DNA of 39,419 bases, taken from positions 1 to 39,419 of the forward strand of contig JBJXFY010000160.1 of NCBI GenBank assembly GCA_046155815.1. The letters run 5' to 3'. The notes under the pieces were generated by a model. That model had not been told where the DNA came from. It worked only from the letters and a program-made list of their open reading frames with translations, and searched no databases. Source of the stretch: JBJXFY01 sp046155815 (lineage in GTDB: Bacteria; Verrucomicrobiota; Verrucomicrobiia; Limisphaerales; CAIMTB01). A program made the translations under genes and the position numbers. Numbering within the stretch: position 1 is the first letter of the stretch; the number at the start of each line of letters is the position of its first letter. This document shows, piece by piece, positions 25,037-32,784 of this stretch.

Positions 25037-25671
25037 GGCGTGCGCGGACCGGCCGGCGGCCGGGATCCCTCGCCGGCCAGGAAATTGACGATCTCGGTGG
25101 AGGATTTCTCCATGTCGAGCAGCACATTGTTGAGCCGCGCGACGAGGTAGTTGTATCCCGCGTAGCAGGGGATGGCGAGGGCCAGGCCGGCGCCCATGCA
25201 GAGCAGTCCCTGCCAGATGCCGTCGGCCAGCTCCGCCGGCTGCACCGGCATGCCGGTGACCTGCAGCCGCCAGAAGACGCGCATGAAGCCGGCCACCGTG
25301 CCGAGCAGGCCGAGCAGCGGCGCGATCTGCGCGATGGTGGCGAGGATGGCGAGCTTTTGCTCGAGGCGCGGCAGTTCCAGGAGGCCGGCCTCCTCGACCG
25401 CCTCCTTCATCCCCTCGCGTCCGCGCTCGCGGCCGAGGATGGCGACCTTCACGAGCCGCGCGACCGGGCCGGGCGTGGCGTCGCAGATGGAGATGGCCTC
25501 GACGAGGTTGTCGCGCTTGAGGACGTTGCGGACACCGGTGAGGAATTCGGCGGCGTTGATCTGTGCGCGGTGGTAGTGCAGCAGGCGCTCGATGAACACG
25601 GCGACCGCCACGGCGCCCACGAGCAGGATGATCCAGAAGATCAACCCGCCCTTGGCCAGCATGAGAGGCAT
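25033..25671 (-). CDS. exbB: MotA/TolQ/ExbB proton channel family protein
   Basis: A 212-residue inner-membrane protein with three helices: about 9-28 (GLIFWIILLVGAVAVAVFIE), 107-128 (ATIAQIAPLLGLLGTVAGFM) and 153-175 (LLCMGAGLALAIPCYAGYNY). The family signature APLLGLLGTVAGFM is present. With ExbD it forms the proton-driven motor that powers TonB-type transport. It is the first gene of a four-gene unit with 4-bp overlaps. The ATG at 25671 has no Shine-Dalgarno sequence, and a possible -10 (TATAGC) lies only about 7 bases upstream, so the message could be leaderless. Confidence 0.92.
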   Translation of the reverse strand: MPLMLAKGGLIFWIILLVGAVAVAVFIERLLHYHRAQINAAEFLTGVRNVLKRDNLVEAISICDATPGPVARLVKVAILGRERGREGMKEAVEEAGLLELPRLEQKLAILATIAQIAPLLGLLGTVAGFMRVFWRLQVTGMPVQPAELADGIWQGLLCMGAGLALAIPCYAGYNYLVARLNNVLLDMEKSSTEIVNFLAGEGSRPPAGPRTP

Positions 25672-25968
25672 CGGACCGCTATAACCGGCCGCCGGGACGC
25701 TGGCAAAACGACAAGTTCCGGGCTCCGGCAACCTCGAACCGCTCCGGAGAACACGGCGGTCAGCCCAGGGCACCGCCCGCGGCGCCGGCGTTCCCGCTTT
25801 GCCGTTAGGCGCGGGGCAAGGGCGGGGATGGAGGAACAGGGGAGGAATCGTGACCCGCCTCTCTCCCAAGTAGGCAGTTGCCGAATCTGTGTCGGCCGCA
25901 TACCATCCTCCCGCTTGATCTCGCTGCACGGGGAGGGATCGGCAAACAAACACCTCGGGAGAACCCCG
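25672..25968. promoter_or_regulatory. Divergent promoter region between exbB and the C25-like protease
   Basis: 297 bases. For exbB (minus strand), TTTGCC and TTATAG are 17 bases apart, with the -10-like hexamer at 25679-25684. For the plus-strand protease, GGGAGAA lies about 8 bases before the ATG at 25969 and is a good ribosome binding site; no firm -35/-10 pair was found for it. Several short inverted GC segments occur, without T runs. Confidence 0.35.
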
Positions 25969-28900
25969 ATGACTCATAGACATTTCATGCGCTCGAAATT
26001 CATGGGCCGTCTCGCGCGAGCCGCGGCATGGCTGACCGGCTTGTTGGCCGCGGCCGACGTCATGGCGGCGTCACTGCCTGACACCACGTCCTCCCTTTCT
26101 GGGCCGCGCCGGAACATTGTCCGCCACGGCGTCGAGCTGCCGCAGAACTACGTGTGGCCGCTGGCCCTCGAACTGCAGCTCACCGACCACGCGGGCGTCC
26201 TGCGGGGCATGGGGGCGCAGGCGCTCGAGACCGAGGGCGAGGCGCGCTGGTTCAAGTTCCGGGTGCAGCCCGGCAGCCGCGTGGTAGTCACCCTCACCGG
26301 CCTGCCGGCCAACTATGACCTCGCGCTCTTCAAGGACATCCAGCAGGCGTTTGACGAGATCGTGACGGGCTCGGACCTGCCGCTGCTCGACGCGGAGTTT
26401 GCGGACGACACCTTCACGCCGGGCGACCTCTCCTCCTCCGCCTTCGCGCCAGAATCATTGGCACCGGACGCGTTCGCCCCGGCGCAGTTTTCGCCCGCGC
26501 AGTTTTCGCCCGCGCAGTTCTCGCCCGCGCAGTTCTCGCCCGCGCAGTTCAGCCCGGCGCAGTTCTCGCCCGCGCAATTCAGCCAGGATGCGTTTGCCCC
26601 AGCCCAGTTCTCGCCCGCCCAGTTCTCGCCGGCGCAGTTTTCCCCGGCGCAGTTTTCCCCGGCGCAGTTTTCCCCGGCGCAGTTCTCGCCCGCGCAGTTC
26701 AGCGACGCCTACGCCGGCGCGCAGGTGCGGAGCGTGATTGCGGTGTCGGCCTTCGACGGCCTCGCCCCGGAGGGCGTGGTGGTCGAGACGTGGAACAACG
26801 ACACGTACTTCTATGTGATGGTGAGGGGACGCCAGGGTGCGTTCGACCCGGACAGCAGTTTCCGGCTGGACGTGTACCTCTACCCCGGCGCGTGCGCGCA
26901 GGTCTCTCCCATCCCCGTGGACGGCGGCGGGAATCCGCTGCCCGCCCCGACGCTCGCCGCGCCGGCGGGCGGCTTCCGGACCCTGATCCTCACCGACCTC
27001 GACCGGCTGGCCGGCCCGGACGCAACGCCGGTGCGCGCCATGCTTGAGATGAAGCTGGGCGACTTCGCCGCGCGGCCGGAGGTGGGGGGCCACATCCTGG
27101 ACCTGTCCGAGGATCCGTGGATCCAGTTCTTCGCGCGGCAGGCCGAGGCTCACCCCTCCTGCCCCTACGCCAAGAACCTGCTGGCTGAGGCCATCCGCGA
27201 CGTCATCGAGCGCTCGCGCAACGGCAACCCGCTCGAGTACGTGGTGCTGGCGGGCGGCGACGGCGTCATCCCCTTCTTCCGAGAGCCGGATGAGGCGCTG
27301 CTGGGGCCGGAGGAGGATTACTTCCCGCCCATGCTCGGCCAGAGTGCGTCCGAGGCGAGCCTGCGGCTCAATTTCTTCCTCACCCAGGATCCTTACGGCG
27401 CGCGCTGCGAGGTGTCCCGCAAGCTCACCGTGCTGCCGGTACCGGACCTCGCGGTCGGCCGGCTGATTGAGACTCCGGCGGAAATCACCGGCCAGCTCGA
27501 CGCCTACCTCGGTACGGCGGCGGGGGTTCTGCCGGCACCCACAACCGCGCTCGTGACGGGCTACGACTTCCTCGATGACGTGGCCCGCGCGGTGGTCGCC
27601 GAGCTGGAATCCGGCCTGGGCGGGCCGGTGGAAAGCCTGATCACGCCGGCCACCGAGCCGCCCGCCAGCCCGGCCTCGTGGACCGCCACGGACCTGCGGG
27701 CGAAGCTGCTCGGCTCCCGGCATGACCTGATCTTCCTGGCCGGACACTTCAGCGCCGCCAGCGCGCTCGCGGCAGACTACCGCACGCGCCTGAACGCCGG
27801 GGAGCTCGCCGCCTCGCCGCTGAACCTCGAGCTGGCCCTGCTCTACAGCGCCGGCTGCCACTCCGGCTACAACCTCGTGGATGGTGACGTTGTGCCGTTC
27901 CTCACGCTCCAGCCGGACTGGCCACAGGCCGCCGCGCGCAAGAAAATGCTCCTGATCGCCGGCACCGGCTACCAGTACGGCGATACGGAGTTCATCGAGT
28001 ACAGCGAGCGGCTCTACCTCGACTTTACGCGCGAGCTGCGGACGGGAACGGGCCCGGTGCCGGCGGGCAAGGCGCTGTTCCGCGCCAAGCGGAAGTACCT
28101 CGCGGAGGTCGCCGACCTGCGCGGCATCCACCACAAGTCCCTGTTGCAGACGACGCTCTACGGCCTCCCGATGGCGGCCGTGGATCTGCCGGGCGCGCGG
28201 CTCACCCCGGCCACCGCACCGACGGTGATCGCGGCGACCCAGGGCTACGCGGTGGATCCGGGCCTCACGCTCGGACTGCGCCGTGCGGACTTGGCGGTCA
28301 CCCCGACGCTGACGCAGCACTCCCTGGAGCTGAATGACGCCACCGGCGGGGGAACTGTGACCGCGACCTGGCTCTCCGGCGCGGCAGGCGTGGCATCGCA
28401 GCCCGCCGAGCCGGTGCTGCCGCTCGAGTTCCGCAACGTGACCGTGCCGAACTTCAGCCTGCGCGGCATCGGTTTCCGCGGCGGCGAATTCGCGGACACC
28501 GCCGGCATCGTCCCGCTCACGGGCGCGGCCACCACGGAGATCCGCGGCGTGCACCCGGCTTTCCTGACGGACGTGTTTTTCCCGGTGAAGTTCTGGCGGG
28601 CGAATTACTTCGATGCCCTTTGCGGCGGCGACGGCACAACGCGGCTGGTGGTCACCCCCGCGCAGTTCATCTCCGACCCGCCGGACAGCGCGTCCGGCAT
28701 CCAGCGGCGCTGGAACCGCACCGACTTCCGCCTCTTCTACAGCGACTACACCGCCAGCACGCCGGTGCCGGGGGAAGGCTTCTCCGTCTCCCCCGCCCTC
28801 GCCGCGCCGCCCACCATCGCGCGGGTGAGCGCCGTTACGGACGGCGATGACGTGGCTTTCGACGCCACGGTCGTCGGCCTTCCCGCCGCCGGCATCCAGG

Positions 28901-30279
28901 AGGTATGGGTGACCTACACCGCCGTCACCGGGCCGTTCGCCGGTCGCTGGACCTCGTTGGACCTCGTGCAGGACGCTGCGGACTCCCGCCAGTGGAAAGG
29001 CCGGTTGGCGCGGGGCACGACGCCGTCCGCAGACTTCCGCTTCATTGTTCAGGCGGTGAACGGCGTCGGCTTGGTGGCGCTTCAGACGCAGCTGGGTGCG
29101 TTCTTCATCCCGGATCGGACCGATCCGCCGGCCGTCCCGCCCGCGACCGCGGAGGTGGCCCTGCTCGCGCCGCCGGCGTCCGCGCCCTACGGCAGCCGCG
29201 TCGGGTTCCGCGCCCGGCTCACAAGCGGCGGCAGCCCGGTGGCCGGCGAGCGGCTGGTCTTCAAGCTCGGCGGGCAGCAGCTCCGCGCCCAGACCGGCGC
29301 CGACGGCGTGGCCGAGGTCACGATGAATGTGCTGGCGCCGCCGCGCGACTACGAGCTGACGGCCCTCTATCGCGGCTCGCCCCAGTACGACGCTGCGGAC
29401 GACACCGTCGGGTTCACGGTGACGAAGGCGCCGGCGGCGCTGGTGCTGGTGCCGACGTCCGCCACCACCCGGCCCGGTGCGCCGGAGACGCTGGTCGCAC
29501 GACTCACCACCGACGGCGGCTTCCCGCTGCTCGAGGAGACCGTCCTGTTCGTCGTCGAAGGCCAGGGCGGCGCGCACGTCGTCGCGGCCATCACCGACTT
29601 CAACGGCGAGGCCGGACTTGGCCCGGTGAACCTGCCCCCGGGCGCGTACACGGTGACCGCCAGCTTCGCACTGCCCATCGCGCCACCGCCCCCGTTCCCG
29701 GCCATCGCCACGGACAGCCCCCGTTACCTCGGTGCTTCCGCCGCCGGCACGCTGACGCTCGACGCGGAAATCCCCGCGCCCGTAGACGACTTTGTCCTGC
29801 GCAAGAGCGGCCCGGTCCTCAAGGTTCCGCTGGCGCTGCTGCTCGCGAACGACATCGACCCCGGCGGTGGCGCTTTGGAAATCGCGGATGCCGACCTGGA
29901 GACTTACCGTGGGGCGACCATCGAGCGCGACGGCGACTGGTTCATCATCTCGGGCCTGCAGGACGGCGTGGTGGACGGCTTCGCCTACATCGTCCAGAAC
30001 ACCGGCGGGCTCCAAGCCGCGGCCCGCGTCCGCATGGAGGACAACGCCAACATCGAGCCCTCGGTAAACCTGCTCGGCATCGAGTTCGTCGGGGGCAACG
30101 TCCGCATCCGTTTCGCCGGCATCCCCGGCCGCACCTACGCCGTGCAGTTTACGCCGTCCCTCAACCCGCCGGCCTGGGCGACCCTCGGCAACGCGACCGT
30201 CGGACCGGACGGGCTCGCGGTGTTCGTCGCGCCCGCGCCACCGGCACCGGCTGGCTTCTACCGCACCGCCCGGCCCTGA
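25969..30279 (+). CDS. Giant secreted caspase/gingipain-fold (clan CD) protease with a pentapeptide array
   Basis: A 1436-residue exported protein; the signal peptide ends near residue 34. A PPC-like beta-sandwich (from about residue 85: WFKFRVQPGSRVVVTLTGL) is interrupted at residues 171-245 by 15 pentapeptide units, 14 of them PAQFS, then resumes (YFYVMVRGRQGAF). The central domain (about 330-720) is clan CD-like: His593 in FLAGHFS and Cys630 in SAGCHSG after hydrophobic strands, as in gingipains (family C25). Beta-sandwich/Ig-like domains follow, then a C-terminal module ending in AGFYRTARP. GGGAGAA lies about 8 bases before the chosen ATG. Clan CD enzymes cut after specific P1 residues; none can be predicted. 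A P-domain gene follows 13 bases downstream. Confidence 0.8.
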   Translation: MTHRHFMRSKFMGRLARAAAWLTGLLAAADVMAASLPDTTSSLSGPRRNIVRHGVELPQNYVWPLALELQLTDHAGVLRGMGAQALETEGEARWFKFRVQPGSRVVVTLTGLPANYDLALFKDIQQAFDEIVTGSDLPLLDAEFADDTFTPGDLSSSAFAPESLAPDAFAPAQFSPAQFSPAQFSPAQFSPAQFSPAQFSPAQFSQDAFAPAQFSPAQFSPAQFSPAQFSPAQFSPAQFSPAQFSDAYAGAQVRSVIAVSAFDGLAPEGVVVETWNNDTYFYVMVRGRQGAFDPDSSFRLDVYLYPGACAQVSPIPVDGGGNPLPAPTLAAPAGGFRTLILTDLDRLAGPDATPVRAMLEMKLGDFAARPEVGGHILDLSEDPWIQFFARQAEAHPSCPYAKNLLAEAIRDVIERSRNGNPLEYVVLAGGDGVIPFFREPDEALLGPEEDYFPPMLGQSASEASLRLNFFLTQDPYGARCEVSRKLTVLPVPDLAVGRLIETPAEITGQLDAYLGTAAGVLPAPTTALVTGYDFLDDVARAVVAELESGLGGPVESLITPATEPPASPASWTATDLRAKLLGSRHDLIFLAGHFSAASALAADYRTRLNAGELAASPLNLELALLYSAGCHSGYNLVDGDVVPFLTLQPDWPQAAARKKMLLIAGTGYQYGDTEFIEYSERLYLDFTRELRTGTGPVPAGKALFRAKRKYLAEVADLRGIHHKSLLQTTLYGLPMAAVDLPGARLTPATAPTVIAATQGYAVDPGLTLGLRRADLAVTPTLTQHSLELNDATGGGTVTATWLSGAAGVASQPAEPVLPLEFRNVTVPNFSLRGIGFRGGEFADTAGIVPLTGAATTEIRGVHPAFLTDVFFPVKFWRANYFDALCGGDGTTRLVVTPAQFISDPPDSASGIQRRWNRTDFRLFYSDYTASTPVPGEGFSVSPALAAPPTIARVSAVTDGDDVAFDATVVGLPAAGIQEVWVTYTAVTGPFAGRWTSLDLVQDAADSRQWKGRLARGTTPSADFRFIVQAVNGVGLVALQTQLGAFFIPDRTDPPAVPPATAEVALLAPPASAPYGSRVGFRARLTSGGSPVAGERLVFKLGGQQLRAQTGADGVAEVTMNVLAPPRDYELTALYRGSPQYDAADDTVGFTVTKAPAALVLVPTSATTRPGAPETLVARLTTDGGFPLLEETVLFVVEGQGGAHVVAAITDFNGEAGLGPVNLPPGAYTVTASFALPIAPPPPFPAIATDSPRYLGASAAGTLTLDAEIPAPVDDFVLRKSGPVLKVPLALLLANDIDPGGGALEIADADLETYRGATIERDGDWFIISGLQDGVVDGFAYIVQNTGGLQAAARVRMEDNANIEPSVNLLGIEFVGGNVRIRFAGIPGRTYAVQFTPSLNPPAWATLGNATVGPDGLAVFVAPAPPAPAGFYRTARP
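26479..26703 (+). repeat. 15-unit, 15-bp tandem repeat encoding PAQFS
   Basis: Fifteen contiguous in-frame 15-bp units: seven PAQFS, one QDAFA, then seven PAQFS. Three consecutive identical units (CCGGCGCAGTTTTCC) occur in the second block, which points to recent duplication. Preceding residues SAFAP-ESLAP-DAFAP continue the five-residue spacing with F or L at the centre, as in right-handed pentapeptide-repeat helices, although the P in each unit is unusual for that fold. Confidence 0.95.
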
Positions 30280-30292
30280 ACACCATCCTGTC

Positions 30293-30976
30293 ATGAAACG
30301 CCTCCTGCTTCCCCTCCTGCCCGTGCTCGCCGCCGCCGCCGCCCCGGCGGCGGAGTTCACCTTCGGTGCCGCCCCCGCTGCCGATGTGCCCGATGACAAC
30401 GACTCCGGCCTCATCAGCACGATCAACGTGCCGGACCTTGGCCTGACCGTAACCGGCCTCACCGTCTCGCTCACGCTGCGCGGCGGGCTGGGCGGCGGCT
30501 GGAACGGCGACCTCTACGCGTACATCGCCCACGAGGGCAGCCTCGGCGTGCTGCTCAACCGGCCGGGGCGCACCGCCACAAGCCAGATCGGTTACGCGGA
30601 CGACGGTTTCGTGGATGTGATCTTTTCCGACGCCGCGCCGGCGGACGTACACCTCTACCGGGCGTCCGGGGGCGGCAGCCCGGTCACGGGCCTGTGGCAG
30701 CCGGATGCCCGCGGCACGGACCCTGACACCGTGTTCGACACCGACGTCCGCACGCTCTTTCTTGCCGGCTTCGACAACCTGCCGGCAGCCGGGGAATGGC
30801 GGCTCTTCGTGGCCGACCTTTCGCCCGGCGGCTCGTTCGTGCTCGAAGGTTGGGGAATCACCTTCCAGTCGAACCCGACAACGCCCGGGCTGATTCCGGA
30901 GCCCGGCACGCTCGCCGGCGGGGCGGCGCTGGCGCTGCTGCTTGCAGCCGGCGCGGTGCGGCGGCTCACGCGCTGA
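30293..30976 (+). CDS. PEP-CTERM protein with a P-domain-like module
   Basis: A 227-residue exported protein. The signal peptide is about residues 1-20. The middle (about 30-195) resembles a proprotein convertase P domain: ISTINVPDLGLTVTGLTVSL, WNGDLYAYIAHEG, then AGEWRLFVADLSPGGSFVLEGW (quoted in part). The C-terminus is a PEP-CTERM sorting signal: PEPGTL, a hydrophobic helix and RRLTR. Exosortase would remove it and attach the protein to the surface matrix; no exosortase gene is in the window. It follows the C25-like protease by 13 bases and is probably co-transcribed. P domains normally sit at the end of S8 proteases, so a separate one beside a protease gene is notable. Confidence 0.85.
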   Translation: MKRLLLPLLPVLAAAAAPAAEFTFGAAPAADVPDDNDSGLISTINVPDLGLTVTGLTVSLTLRGGLGGGWNGDLYAYIAHEGSLGVLLNRPGRTATSQIGYADDGFVDVIFSDAAPADVHLYRASGGGSPVTGLWQPDARGTDPDTVFDTDVRTLFLAGFDNLPAAGEWRLFVADLSPGGSFVLEGWGITFQSNPTTPGLIPEPGTLAGGAALALLLAAGAVRRLTR

Positions 30977-31045
30977 ACCCGGATGCCGCTCGCCCGGCGT
31001 AACGCGGCCCGCCCCGTCTTCCCGGCCAGCCTTCCTGCGGCGGCG

Positions 31046-31121
31046 TGGTGGGCCCGGCAGGACTTGAACCTGCAACCACGGGATTATGAGTCCCTTGCTC
31101 TGACCAGTGAGCTACGGGCCC
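31046..31121 (-). tRNA. tRNA with CAU anticodon (elongator Met or Ile2)
   Basis: A 76-base tRNA with encoded CCA. The acceptor stem GGGCCCG pairs with CGGGCCC; the D arm (GCTCACTGGTCAGAGC), an anticodon loop CTCATAA within GGGAC/(TCATAAT)/CCC-type pairing, and the T arm CAGGTTCAAGTCCTG are complete. The anticodon CAU serves either elongator tRNA-Met or the lysidine-modified tRNA-Ile2. The sequence alone does not settle which. Confidence 0.92.
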
Positions 31122-31203
31122 GGCCGCAGGAGACGCTGCCGTGACCCGCGCCCGGCCGCAACGCGCTTGACGCCCGACGTCGGCTTCCGCCCCAATCTCC
31201 CCC

Positions 31204-31593
31204 GTGCAACGCGCCCTCCTTTCCGCCCTCCTGCTGGCTTCGGCCGGCCTCGCCACCACCGGCTGCTATCGCAGCCTCGACGGCCGCAGCCGCGCCGGCG
31301 TGCCCTTCAAGCAGGACCGCATCGAGGGCCGCTACGAGCGCACGACCACGCAGGCCCTCGACGCCGCCCGCCAGGTGCTCACCTTCAACGGCACGATCGT
31401 CTCCGACGATGTGGTGCGCGGCGTGCTGATCGCCCAGATTGACCGCCGCCGCGCCTTCATCGAGATCACCGAGGTCGAGCCGGGCATCACCCGCGTGGTG
31501 GTGCAGGTCCGCACGAGCGGCGGCGGGGCGGACATCCCGCTCGCGGCCGAGCTCCAGAAGCAGATCGCGCTGCGCCTTCAGGCCACCGGCTAA
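31204..31593 (+). CDS. Small lipoprotein, DUF3568-like
   Basis: A 129-residue exported protein with a GTG start at 31204, a short signal peptide (about 1-20) and a lipobox-like LATTGC with the Cys at about residue 21. The mature part (ALDAARQVLTFNGTIVSDD, then IEITEVEPGITRVVVQVR) is a small alpha-beta domain like those of DUF3568 lipoproteins, whose role is unknown. The TAA overlaps the stop of the converging TPR gene by 3 bases. A strong terminator follows at 31618-31650 inside that gene. Confidence 0.65.
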   Translation: MQRALLSALLLASAGLATTGCYRSLDGRSRAGVPFKQDRIEGRYERTTTQALDAARQVLTFNGTIVSDDVVRGVLIAQIDRRRAFIEITEVEPGITRVVVQVRTSGGGADIPLAAELQKQIALRLQATG

Positions 31594-32771
31594 CCTGAAG
31601 CCGCCAGGTCTTCCGGGGGGCCGGACCGCAGGGTCCGGCCCTTCGTTTTTCCGCGGACCTCGAGCTTCAGGTGGGTGAGCCGCGACTCGGCCTGGCTGGC
31701 GAGCGCGGTGTCAGGAAACCGCGCGGTGATCTGCCCGAGCGCGCGGCGGGCGCCGGCCTCGTCGGCGGCGAACTCGATCTGCCAGTCCGCCACACGATGC
31801 CACCAGCGCGCCACGTCGCGCGGCGTCACGCCGGGCTGGTGCGTGAGCAGCTCGAGCTGCGCCACGGCCCAGTCGAGATGGCCCAGTTCCTCGGCGTAGA
31901 TCCGCGCCAGCTTCTCGCGCGCCTCCCCGTCCTGAGGGTGGATGTTCAGGTGCTCCTGCAACGCCGCCGCCGCCGCATGCGCATCGCGCGGCGGTTCGGC
32001 CGAGGCATAGCCAGGCTGGCGCAGGCCGAGCCGCTCGTCCCCGCGAACCATTGGCAGCACGGCAGGCGTCGCCTCGGGGACGCGCCACGCCTCGCCGGTG
32101 AGGTGCGCCAGCCGCTGCGCCGCCTCACGCGCGAACTCGGACTCCGGGAATGTCGTGCGGACGCGCTCCCAGGTCTCGCGCGCGTCGTCGCGTGCCTGCG
32201 CGGCCACCTGCCAGTCCGCCAGCGCGAGCAGGGCCCGGGCGCGCGGCGCGGCCGGCAGCGTGGCCTGCACGGCGACCTGCTCGATGCAGGCCGCCGCGGC
32301 CGGCAGGTCGCGCTCGCTCTTCGCGAGCACTTCGGCGCGCAGCAGCAGGCCCTCGACATCGCCGGGGAAACGCGTGAGCTGCCGGTCAATCTCCTCGAGG
32401 CATTCACGGATTCGGCCGGCCTTCCGGTGCGCCTGCGCGATGGAGTAGAACGGACGCGGCTCGACCTGCTCCCGTCCGCCATCGAACTCGTCGGTGATCG
32501 AGCCGGCCAGGAAGCGGCCGATGTTGGGCGTCCACCAAATGCCGAGGAACACGCCGAAAAACGCGCCCAGCACCACGGCGGCGATGGGGTGGACCTTGAA
32601 GCCGACCCAGATCAGGAAGACGGGCAGCGCCAGCGTGGCCAGCCACTTCAGCACCAGCCGCGCCGGGTCGTCCTCCGTGCGCTTTAGCCAGCGCCAGAGC
32701 AGCCGTCCGATCACGAACCCCGCGGCCAGGATGACCGCGAGGCCGAAGAGAAAGCGGAGGGTGGTGTTCAT
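31590..32771 (-). CDS. Membrane TPR-repeat protein
   Basis: A 393-residue inner-membrane protein. Three membrane segments lie in the first 80 residues (FLFGLAVILAAGFVIG; LATLALPVFLIWVGF; AAVVLGAFFGVFLGIWW). TPR-type helices follow from about residue 110: FYSIAQAHRKAGRIRECLEE, LRAEVLAKSERDLPAAAAC, and a later block REKLARIYAEELGHLDWAVAQLE (quoted in part). Such proteins scaffold envelope complexes. The gene starts 13 bases after the PilT-like gene, and the two are probably co-transcribed. The last 17 or so residues (KGRTLRSGPPEDLAASG) are antisense to the terminator of the converging lipoprotein gene. Confidence 0.85.
   Translation of the reverse strand: MNTTLRFLFGLAVILAAGFVIGRLLWRWLKRTEDDPARLVLKWLATLALPVFLIWVGFKVHPIAAVVLGAFFGVFLGIWWTPNIGRFLAGSITDEFDGGREQVEPRPFYSIAQAHRKAGRIRECLEEIDRQLTRFPGDVEGLLLRAEVLAKSERDLPAAAACIEQVAVQATLPAAPRARALLALADWQVAAQARDDARETWERVRTTFPESEFAREAAQRLAHLTGEAWRVPEATPAVLPMVRGDERLGLRQPGYASAEPPRDAHAAAAALQEHLNIHPQDGEAREKLARIYAEELGHLDWAVAQLELLTHQPGVTPRDVARWWHRVADWQIEFAADEAGARRALGQITARFPDTALASQAESRLTHLKLEVRGKTKGRTLRSGPPEDLAASG
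31618..31650 (+). terminator. Intrinsic terminator of the lipoprotein gene, inside the TPR gene
   Basis: GGGCCGGACC and GGTCCGGCCC form a 10-bp perfect stem with a 4-base loop, followed by TTCGTTTTT. It serves the plus-strand lipoprotein gene and lies within the 3' coding end of the minus-strand TPR gene. Confidence 0.9.
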
Positions 32772-32784
32772 GGCGGGAGAAGGT

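Noticed and set aside
26479..26703. A CRISPR-like array
   Set aside because: The repeat units are 15 bp, contiguous without spacers and in frame with a protein, so it is a coding tandem repeat.
26455..30474. A 1339-codon open frame on the minus strand opposite the C25-like gene
   Set aside because: It is a shadow produced by high GC at third positions. It is arginine-, histidine- and glycine-rich, shows no domain, and the plus-strand frame has a signal peptide, motifs and a good ribosome binding site.
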